7,721 nt of DNA, taken from an uncultured Treponema sp. Its GTDB lineage: Bacteria; Spirochaetota; Spirochaetia; Treponematales; Treponemataceae. Of the stretch, positions 1 to 5,212 are shown piece by piece. The notes below the pieces were generated by a model that saw nothing but the letters and a program-made list of their open reading frames with translations, ran no database searches and was not told the origin of the DNA. The stretch covers positions 1 through 7,721 of the forward strand of contig CALCEK010000153.1 of NCBI GenBank assembly GCA_937900125.1, written 5' to 3'. The stretch's first letter is position 1, and each line of letters begins with the position of its first letter. A program made the translations under genes and the position numbers.

Positions 1-300
1 TTGGCGTGGCCAAAGGAGTTCGCAAAATTTTTGATTTACAAGACTCCAGCATTAAAATGGTTTGATTCGGGAATTCGAGCGCAAACGGAGGAAGTGCAAT
101 ATATCTCTTCTGTTGACTTCGACAATAACACCTACCAAACAGACACCACGAAGACAATAAGCAGCGTAAACACCGCCTGGGAGTTGAATGAGCGCGATTT
201 GCGTTGCGAGGAGGCTGTGATCATGTATTTGCGCGCCTCTCAGTTGGTTATATCAATGAAGCTAAGCAGCGTAAAAGCCACAATTGAAGCCGCCATCTAA
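1..300 (+). CDS. Unrecognised phage protein, 3' end only
   Basis: The frame is open from the first base of the window to a TAA at 298-300, giving 99 residues. The first codon is TTG, but since it is also the first base of the window it should not be read as a true start; the gene very likely begins upstream. The visible part is mixed in character: an N-terminal stretch rich in aromatic and basic residues, a polar Asp/Asn/Thr-rich middle (about residues 38-55), then a helical-looking C-terminus rich in Ala, Leu, Ile and Ser. I see no signal peptide, membrane segment or catalytic motif, and do not recognise a family. Its stop overlaps the next ATG by one base (TAATG), so the two are probably co-translated. 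By position, just before the tube candidate, it could be a head-tail connector or tail-completion protein, but this is context only. Confidence 0.7.
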   Translation: MAWPKEFAKFLIYKTPALKWFDSGIRAQTEEVQYISSVDFDNNTYQTDTTKTISSVNTAWELNERDLRCEEAVIMYLRASQLVISMKLSSVKATIEAAI

Positions 301-479
301 TGTTTGCAATTGGTAAATATCATTTTTCCGAAAAACACTTCAACGAGGTAATCGAGGCGGGGACGCCGATGTGTTTGGCGTACCCGCAACTCCCCTCGGA
401 CGTTTTGGAGAAACTGCAAGAAATAGCAGACGGAAAGAAAATTAACAGGCCAAAAAAAAAGAGAACAAAAAAAAAATAA
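300..479 (+). CDS. Small lysine-tailed protein, 59 aa, unknown function
   Basis: The ATG at 300-302 overlaps the previous stop by one base, and the frame runs 59 codons to TAA at 477-479. The protein starts MFAIGKYHFSEKHFNEV, carries a short helical segment (LPSDVLEKLQEIADGK, about residues 32-46) and ends in a strongly basic tail (about residues 50-59) that is almost all Lys and Arg. The tail is encoded by two A homopolymers, nine and ten bases long. There is no membrane segment or signal peptide. The stop-start overlap and the fact that it fills the gap between two genes support it as real. A lysine-rich tail would suit binding to nucleic acid or to an acidic partner, but the function is unknown. 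It shares a reading frame with the next gene, which begins one codon after the stop. Confidence 0.7.
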   Translation: MFAIGKYHFSEKHFNEVIEAGTPMCLAYPQLPSDVLEKLQEIADGKKINRPKKKRTKKK

Positions 480-482
480 GCT

Positions 483-1313
483 ATGATTAAGAGATGCACA
501 GAAAATGAAATCGTCGGCAAAATTTACGGCGTTATCGGGGTTAATTGTGCCGTTACAAATTACACCATTACCCCAAGCACAGCCGAGACCGATGTCAATA
601 ATGATATTTTAACGGTTGGCGACCTGTTTTGCGTAACAGGTGGAGACGGGAACGCCTTTGCAGGGCAGGACGCACAGACGGCAACGAGTAGCGATGGCGA
701 AACAACTTATATCGTCACAAAAGCAAAGGAGGGCTACACGATTGATTTTCCGCCGTATAAAAGTTATAATGACAAAGTCGCGGCAATTGCAAACTACTTC
801 AACGGCGGATTATACTTAGCCGTTAAGATGAACGGCAAATTTAGAATTTACGGAGTCGCAAATGCTGGCAGAACTGAGCTTCGCCCGTTTTCTGTCAGTT
901 CTTTGAACAATCTGTTACCAAATGGTAGATTTGGCAGCGGAACAACCTTGCCGACAAACCAATTGAGTTTTATTATCGAAGACACAGACCTCGCCGAAAA
1001 TTTGGGATATGTGGAGATTAAAACCCTCGAAGAGAATACAATCTGCCACTTGTACAGTTCGGGAACGGATGCAACGGGAGCCTTGTATTCGGGGGACGTG
1101 TTGCCCGTGAACGCCGGTCTACATATTTCCCTGGCGGCTGGAACAACGTTGACAACTTCAATGTTTGAAACGACGGGGACGTTGTCTTCTGTTGTCGTCA
1201 ACAATGGGAATATCGTCTTTACGCATTCAACCTCTGGCAATTACAAAGTAACTCAAATAAGCCCGATTGACGGGATTTGGACTTTTGACACGGTAGAAAT
1301 TGTCGAGCCGTAG
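483..1313 (+). CDS. Putative major tail (tube) or other virion structural protein
   Basis: This 276-residue protein starts at the ATG at 483, one codon after the previous stop, in an A-rich leader with no Shine-Dalgarno sequence. It ends with TAG. It is rich in Thr, Ser, Gly, Val and Asn, with alternating beta-strand-like patterns throughout, for example around residues 110-130 (GGLYLAVKMNGKFRIYGVAN) and 215-255. There is no signal peptide, membrane segment or enzyme motif. This composition and size fit a tail tube or similar self-assembling virion protein. Its position among tail genes, and the intrinsic terminator directly after it, fit an abundantly made structural protein. I do not recognise the family from sequence alone. 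Alternatives are a minor tail protein, a head decoration protein or a small adhesin. That it is structural is reasonably supported; that it is specifically the tube is a guess. Confidence 0.6.
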   Translation: MIKRCTENEIVGKIYGVIGVNCAVTNYTITPSTAETDVNNDILTVGDLFCVTGGDGNAFAGQDAQTATSSDGETTYIVTKAKEGYTIDFPPYKSYNDKVAAIANYFNGGLYLAVKMNGKFRIYGVANAGRTELRPFSVSSLNNLLPNGRFGSGTTLPTNQLSFIIEDTDLAENLGYVEIKTLEENTICHLYSSGTDATGALYSGDVLPVNAGLHISLAAGTTLTTSMFETTGTLSSVVVNNGNIVFTHSTSGNYKVTQISPIDGIWTFDTVEIVEP

Positions 1314-1330
1314 TTTAATGGGTGGTAAAT

Positions 1331-1361
1331 GGGCGGGGGCAAAAGCCCGCCCTTTACTTTT
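1331..1361 (+). terminator. Intrinsic terminator-like hairpin after the 276 aa gene
   Basis: A perfect 7-bp GC stem, GGGCGGG (1331-1337) with CCCGCCC (1346-1352), closes an 8-base loop. It can also fold with an inner GGGC/GCCC stem around AAAA. It is followed immediately by TTTACTTTT (1353-1361), with 7 T in 9. It begins 17 bases after the TAG stop of the preceding gene. The downstream gene starts only 22 bases later, with no clear promoter between, so it may reduce rather than stop read-through transcription. An in-frame ATG at 1329 would make this hairpin coding, which I consider less likely. Confidence 0.7.
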
Positions 1362-1382
1362 ACAAAGGATAAAAAAGATAAA

Positions 1383-1544
1383 ATGAATTGCGAGACGATG
1401 GAAGTTGCCAAACGGTTAGCACGGAAATTAAAGAGAGAGACGGGCAATAATTATTGCGTTGTACAAATGGGCGATTGTTGGGACGTTAAAAGGGCTGTGG
1501 ATTGTTACGGCGACAAGGTATTATATACAACTGCAAATGACTGA
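1383..1544 (+). CDS. Small Cys-containing phage protein, 53 aa, unknown
   Basis: I chose the ATG at 1383, preceded by an A-rich leader (GGATAAAAAAGATAAA), giving 53 residues to TGA at 1542-1544. An in-frame ATG at 1329 would add 18 residues, but that extension would be encoded by the terminator-like hairpin, so it is probably not used. The protein opens with a basic helix (about residues 5-19, VAKRLARKLKRE) followed by short strand-like segments including YCVVQMGDCWDV and a C-terminal VLYTT. It has four cysteines (3, 25, 32 and 41) in 53 residues, without the paired CxxC spacing of a zinc ribbon. The compact helix-strand-strand layout suggests a small folded domain. The last bases overlap the next gene's start by 8 bases (ATGACTGA). 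I do not recognise it. Its place after the tube candidate would be usual for a small tail-assembly factor, but nothing in the sequence confirms this. Confidence 0.6.
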   Translation: MNCETMEVAKRLARKLKRETGNNYCVVQMGDCWDVKRAVDCYGDKVLYTTAND

Positions 1545-1911
1545 CACGGAAGCGAAAATCCTTGATGAGTGTAGCCTCGTTGATTATATGTCCATTTTTG
1601 ACGCGAGTCCCAAAAAGTGCGCAGTCTCTGCAAATGATATTTTGCGGGAGCTGAGTTTGTCGGAGTGGAAGCGACTGACGCGCGAGGAGGTTTTTTTGCG
1701 GTTGCGATTGATTGAAAAGTACAGGGCGAAAGATTTGGCGAAATTGTCCGATGTACTCAGTGAAAAAGCGGAGGCGCAGCAAGGACTTGAAGCAGTAAAT
1801 CGTCAAAAATTCAACGATTATGTGTGTGCAGTTTTTGCAGCCGCGGGGATGCCAATAAATAAAACAATATCAATGCTGGACTTCTTATCAATAAAGAAGA
1901 ATATAAAATGA
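1537..1911 (+). CDS. Helical phage protein, 124 aa; possible tail-assembly factor
   Basis: The ATG at 1537 sits inside the 8-base overlap with the previous gene and gives 124 residues to TGA at 1909-1911. The open frame extends back to 1459, but a start there would overlap the small gene by most of its length, so 1537 is preferred. The sequence is charged and predicted almost wholly helical: a helix around residues 1-20, a Leu/Arg/Glu-rich amphipathic stretch at about 35-85 (SLSEWKRLTREEVFLRLRLI) and a hydrophobic C-terminal helix ending in lysines. There is no signal peptide or clear membrane span. Small helical proteins between the tube and tape-measure genes are often tail-assembly chaperones in siphophages, which makes that the leading suggestion, from position and composition only. 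It overlaps the following gene by four bases (ATGA), suggesting translational coupling. Confidence 0.65.
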   Translation: MTDTEAKILDECSLVDYMSIFDASPKKCAVSANDILRELSLSEWKRLTREEVFLRLRLIEKYRAKDLAKLSDVLSEKAEAQQGLEAVNRQKFNDYVCAVFAAAGMPINKTISMLDFLSIKKNIK

Positions 1912-4016
1912 AATTTAGCAAACTTTCAACGATACCATTTTACGAGACAGATTTTCAGAGAAAGAGCGAAGCGGATTTGCCAATAATCCCTCGCGGCGAG
2001 CCCTTTACCATTGTGGAACTTTCCGAGGGGTTTTCCCGACCATTTGGCGTCCCCTCAATGCCGCCGACGATGGAAATAATAAACGAAAGGACGGGCAAAA
2101 AAACCACGATAAGCAACATAACGACCGCGCCGTGTACATTTGTCGGGGCAATCCCTAAAACGGCGCGTCCTGGCAATTATCGTGCCGAAATTGTAATCGG
2201 TGGGAAAGTCACGGCAATCTCCGCACTTTTCAGAATCGTTGCCGACAACAAATGGGGGTGCATAATTGGAAATAATCCACTGGCACCGTATTCAGACGGG
2301 ACACAATCAGTGATTGGCGGCAAATTGATAAAATTCTATCATTATTTTATGAGAAAAGACCTGTCCCTTGCCCCTATTGCTAATAATACATTTTACGATG
2401 ATGAGCAAGGAACCTCTTTTTCTTTGCAGAACAAGAACTATATTAAAATACATTTAGAGGGGTATTCTGGCGAAAGAACGGCGGCGGCAATATCTTTGCT
2501 CCTGGCTGGAAGCTGGTCAATACTTCGCTATTTTGACGGTGATGGGAATGAGACCCTTTATCGACTGTACAAGTCGGGGGAAACTGCAATCGAAGCGATC
2601 GGGCGCGGTTTCGTTCAATTTTCGGGGGACTTCAACGGCAGGAGGCAGAATGCAATAAATATCAGCTGGGAGGATGCCCTTGAATATGGAATTGACTTTA
2701 ATGGCACGGACAATACAATTGTCAGAGTTGACGGAGAAGCAAGAGACCGAAGAATCCCCACGGCGGTTTTTTGCCTACCATTTACCAATGTTGAAATTGA
2801 GCAAAAGAACGGCAGCTCCTTCAACTTCAACCTTGACTCCCATTTTACGAGAATTTGTTTTACGACTTCTATAATCCCCGACAACTTCGGGCGCGCGCTT
2901 GTTCGCTTGAACGTTGATGCAATCAGACAGGGGGACAAAGTAACGGAAATCGGGGACAATGTATTGTTGGCAAATATGAGTACCCCTATAGAAGCGGACT
3001 TTCCTTCTTTGAACACAGTTGGCAGAAACGTGAAAATCGGGGTTTTCACTGGTACTTTGCAATTTTCCGACAATTCCGTATTTGACAACTTGAAATTATA
3101 TGGCAAACCGAGTGTTTTTTGCAAGGGTGCAACGTTTAAGAACTGCAAATTAAAAGACTATACCATTGTCGGCGATGTTGCACGATTGATAAATGTTGAA
3201 CTTGACCCCGTCAGTTTTAAAGTCGTGGCAGATGATGCAGTTCTTGAAAAGTGTAAATTAAAGTACGATGTCGCAGGATATACATTCACGGCGCAAAAGT
3301 TCGTAAATTGCCGAATGTTCGGCAGTTATAATGCAGGCTGCACCCTTGATTTGATGAATTTCTCAGGCACGTTGCAAAATTCTTTTATTTATCAGAGATT
3401 GAAAGTAAAGACGAGCGCGGGGTCATCTACATTCAAAATTGACGAGGCGTCCTTGCACGGATATGTGGAAGACTATGGCAATTACCTGTACAGCATACAG
3501 AGAAAGGACGGGCGCACGATAGATAATGCAGGGGCGGCGGCAGTGGCGTTTACCATTGTGAACGGTGCGGTTGTCTTTGATTATGAGCCGAAGACGGACA
3601 CTATTTTAACGAATGACGGGGCAATGTTATCGCGTGGAAATATAAAAGCCTTGTCTATTGGAGCGAGGACTCCCGCACGCCTGTTGTCCGACGTGACAAT
3701 GAACGGTTTGTCTTTTTCTTTATATGGAGACCTTGACGGCGACAACCTGAACAATGTAGCCAACACGGGCGCGGCGGTTAACATAGCGGCAACGTACCTC
3801 TTGCAGTTGCTACAATCTGGCGGCAGCTATCTTAACAACATCGATTTTTCCCTTTCCGTTGACAACGACCTCCCCGCGGGTTTTTCCTATTTGCTTTTTA
3901 AGAATAATAGCAACGTCTTACAAAACACAGCGTTAACAATAAACGTAACAAACGACACAGACAACAAATTGCGGGACAGGTTACGAGAATTATATCCGAA
4001 TTTTACAATAAATTAG
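1908..4016 (+). CDS. Large beta-rich protein with beta-solenoid segment; putative tail fibre/adhesin/baseplate protein
   Basis: This 702-residue protein starts at the ATG of an ATGA overlap and ends with TAG at 4014-4016. Residues about 25-112 look like an N-terminal beta-sandwich (GEPFTIVELSEGF, then strands to SALFRIV), reminiscent of the attachment domain of baseplate upper proteins. Residues about 115-340 are mixed and unrecognised, and include a DGDGNE loop (210-215) that could bind a metal. Residues about 372-494 carry seven spaced rungs of a hydrophobic-x-Asn-hydrophobic-Lys-hydrophobic pattern, typical of a right-handed beta-helix. The C-terminal part is strand-rich with a second acidic loop (DLDGDNLNN, 608-616). 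There is no signal peptide or membrane segment. The expected role is a virion surface protein that binds the host or its glycans. No catalytic residues are recognisable, so depolymerase activity cannot be claimed. Its place before the tape measure is less usual for a fibre gene. Confidence 0.7.
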   Translation: MKFSKLSTIPFYETDFQRKSEADLPIIPRGEPFTIVELSEGFSRPFGVPSMPPTMEIINERTGKKTTISNITTAPCTFVGAIPKTARPGNYRAEIVIGGKVTAISALFRIVADNKWGCIIGNNPLAPYSDGTQSVIGGKLIKFYHYFMRKDLSLAPIANNTFYDDEQGTSFSLQNKNYIKIHLEGYSGERTAAAISLLLAGSWSILRYFDGDGNETLYRLYKSGETAIEAIGRGFVQFSGDFNGRRQNAINISWEDALEYGIDFNGTDNTIVRVDGEARDRRIPTAVFCLPFTNVEIEQKNGSSFNFNLDSHFTRICFTTSIIPDNFGRALVRLNVDAIRQGDKVTEIGDNVLLANMSTPIEADFPSLNTVGRNVKIGVFTGTLQFSDNSVFDNLKLYGKPSVFCKGATFKNCKLKDYTIVGDVARLINVELDPVSFKVVADDAVLEKCKLKYDVAGYTFTAQKFVNCRMFGSYNAGCTLDLMNFSGTLQNSFIYQRLKVKTSAGSSTFKIDEASLHGYVEDYGNYLYSIQRKDGRTIDNAGAAAVAFTIVNGAVVFDYEPKTDTILTNDGAMLSRGNIKALSIGARTPARLLSDVTMNGLSFSLYGDLDGDNLNNVANTGAAVNIAATYLLQLLQSGGSYLNNIDFSLSVDNDLPAGFSYLLFKNNSNVLQNTALTINVTNDTDNKLRDRLRELYPNFTIN
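3021..3389 (+). repeat. Protein-level beta-solenoid rung repeat (7 copies) within the 702 aa gene
   Basis: Seven six-residue motifs line up: GRNVKI (372), FDNLKL (392), FKNCKL (410), LINVEL (427), LEKCKL (446), FVNCRM (465) and LQNSFI (489). The gaps between them are 20, 18, 17, 19, 19 and 24 residues. The third position is Asn in six of seven, and the fourth is a small or hydrophobic residue (Val, Leu, Cys or Ser). Stacked Asn and hydrophobic ladders with a period near 18-24 are a hallmark of parallel beta-helices. The repeat is visible only in protein; the DNA copies have diverged. Confidence 0.6.
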
Positions 4017-4028
4017 ACTAATAAACCA

Positions 4029-4361
4029 ATGAATATAAAGCAGATATTGACAGGGCTGGGCGTGAGCACGTTTTTGCTGGCTATATTGCTGACTGGGTGC
4101 TTTGCTCAAAAATACGCGCGAAAAAAAGTGGAAGCTGAGGAGCTCAAAATAAGACTCGCGAAAGCAGAGGAACAGGTAAAGCAGCTTGATGCAGTCGTGA
4201 TTGAATTGAAAGAAGTAGGAGCGAACACCGACACTATTGTATTACACACGACCGAAATAAAAGAGGTGGTAAAAGAGAGCAAGACCACACTTGATACAAT
4301 CGTTTTGAAGATTGAATCTCTTCAACGGGATATTTTAGAGATTAAAAACCTGTTGAGATGA
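4029..4361 (+). CDS. Coiled-coil lipoprotein, 110 aa; possible outer-membrane spanin or exclusion lipoprotein
   Basis: The ATG at 4029 lies 12 bases after the previous stop, with no Shine-Dalgarno sequence; an in-frame TAG at 4014 rules out a longer protein. The N-terminus is a lipoprotein signal: Asn and Lys at positions 2-4, a hydrophobic core at about 10-21, and the lipobox LLTGC with Cys24 as the lipidated residue. The mature part (about 87 residues) is one long charged helix rich in Glu, Lys, Leu and Ile with heptad-like spacing, strongly suggesting a coiled coil. After Cys the sequence is FAQKYARKK, with no acidic surface-export tag, so retention on the periplasmic face is likelier. It overlaps the next gene by four bases (ATGA). 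A lipoprotein with a coiled coil next to a holin-like gene fits an outer-membrane spanin subunit. A superinfection-exclusion lipoprotein is the main alternative. Confidence 0.75.
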   Translation: MNIKQILTGLGVSTFLLAILLTGCFAQKYARKKVEAEELKIRLAKAEEQVKQLDAVVIELKEVGANTDTIVLHTTEIKEVVKESKTTLDTIVLKIESLQRDILEIKNLLR

Positions 4362-4738
4362 AAAAAGCCGTTTTTTTCGTGTTTTTTTTGAGCGTGTGCG
4401 CGTTTCTATGCGCGCAGGATATAAATATGCCGCAACAAGACCTCAGCGGTGTAAATTCAATTTATTCGCTTTTGGCGGTTTTAATAAGCTCAGTCTTGCC
4501 GTTTATAATTTTATTGTTAAAATTGATTTTCGACAACAAAAAAAATTCTGAGCTATCAGAGTATATAAAAAAACACGATGAGCAGCACAAGGAAGACCGC
4601 AAAGACTTCAGAGACGCAATAAACGCGAATGTAAAGAAAATTGAAAAAACGGAGGAACTTTTGCAGCGGCTGGTTGACAACGATATAAAGCAGGATAAGC
4701 GAATTTTGGAACTTGAAGTAAAAATAAAAGAGCGATGA
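4358..4738 (+). CDS. Membrane protein with signal peptide, TM helix and coiled-coil tail; holin-like candidate
   Basis: This 126-residue protein starts at the ATG of an ATGA overlap with the lipoprotein gene. Residues 1-19 form a Sec-type signal or first membrane helix (MKK then FFVFFLSVCAFLCA), with a plausible signal peptidase I site after Ala19. Residues about 36-58 are a second hydrophobic helix (SLLAVLISSVLPFIILLLK) followed by FDNKKNSE. The positive charges after it place the C-terminus in the cytoplasm. Residues about 63-126 are a highly charged helical tail with coiled-coil character. Two hydrophobic helices with both ends inside and a charged tail resemble a class II holin, though the tail is longer than usual. 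If the first helix is cleaved, the product would be a single-span protein instead. An inner-membrane spanin would need the coiled coil in the periplasm, which the charge pattern argues against. Confidence 0.7.
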   Translation: MKKAVFFVFFLSVCAFLCAQDINMPQQDLSGVNSIYSLLAVLISSVLPFIILLLKLIFDNKKNSELSEYIKKHDEQHKEDRKDFRDAINANVKKIEKTEELLQRLVDNDIKQDKRILELEVKIKER

Positions 4739-5181
4739 CAATTGCGGAATATATCAATACCGTTAAAAAACTTGACGGGCGCGCGCTGGCAATTGCGGCG
4801 ATAGATGCAAACGAGTTCGTAATAAAGCGCGAGACGATTGATGCGTGGGACAAAGGGGAGTCCCCGTCGTTCATACCTCTTTATAATGCACACTGGGAGG
4901 GGAACGAGCCGTCGGAGGGCTACCGCCGTTTTTGGAAAATAAACCAGTTTTTTACATACCATTACAGAAAAATAAATATCAGCGGGAACACACGGAAAGA
5001 ATTGAAAGTCGAGGGGGGGCGAGTATTTAGCGCGATTGACTACTGGGCGGGTATTTTGAGAAACTTCTCTTCAAATGGATTTTCACCCGTTGATTTTTCC
5101 AGATACCCGAAAACCTCTCCCGCAAAAGTCCACACGGCGGCAGCATTTTTTGAATTTATGCGGGCGGCGATGGCGCGTTGA
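4735..5181 (+). CDS. Unrecognised 148 aa protein upstream of the tape measure
   Basis: This gene starts at the ATG of another ATGA overlap and runs 148 codons to TGA at 5179-5181. It has a helical N-terminus (TIAEYINTVKKLDGRALAIA), an aromatic-rich middle (YRRFWKINQFFTYHYRKIN, about 63-81) with many Tyr, Phe and Trp, and a mixed C-terminus ending in a helix (AAAFFEFMRAAMAR). There is no signal peptide or clear membrane span. I looked for lysozyme, amidase and peptidase signatures because it follows a holin-like gene, but found no recognisable catalytic set, so I do not call it an endolysin. A run of seven G near 5013-5019 encodes Glu-Gly-Gly-Arg; the reading frame stays protein-like on both sides. 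Coupling to the membrane gene suggests it is made with it, while its position just before the tape measure would also suit a tail-assembly protein. Confidence 0.65.
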   Translation: MTIAEYINTVKKLDGRALAIAAIDANEFVIKRETIDAWDKGESPSFIPLYNAHWEGNEPSEGYRRFWKINQFFTYHYRKINISGNTRKELKVEGGRVFSAIDYWAGILRNFSSNGFSPVDFSRYPKTSPAKVHTAAAFFEFMRAAMAR

Positions 5182-5212
5182 TTGTTTTTTTACGTGAAAA
5201 TAAAAAATAGTT

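Noticed and set aside
848..1240. Minus-strand open frame of 130 codons opposite the 276 aa gene
   Set aside because: Shadow of the forward gene; no start context or recognisable product.
1383..1911. Programmed frameshift joining the 53 aa and 124 aa genes as a G/GT-type chaperone pair
   Set aside because: Fusion would need a +1 shift, and I see no good slippery site near the end of the first frame. The ATGACTGA overlap gives the second gene its own ATG, so coupling explains the layout.
2615..3148. Minus-strand open frame of 177 codons inside the 702 aa gene
   Set aside because: It is antisense to a gene with recognisable repeat structure and shows no protein-like domain of its own.
1908..4016. 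Diversity-generating retroelement acting on the fibre-like gene
   Set aside because: No reverse transcriptase, template repeat or adenine-biased variable repeat is visible in the window.
5182..5212. A/T hairpin or promoter in the 31-base gap before the tape measure
   Set aside because: The T-run and A-run could pair only weakly, and there is no match to the Bacteroidota -33 TTTG and -7 TAnnTTTG pattern.
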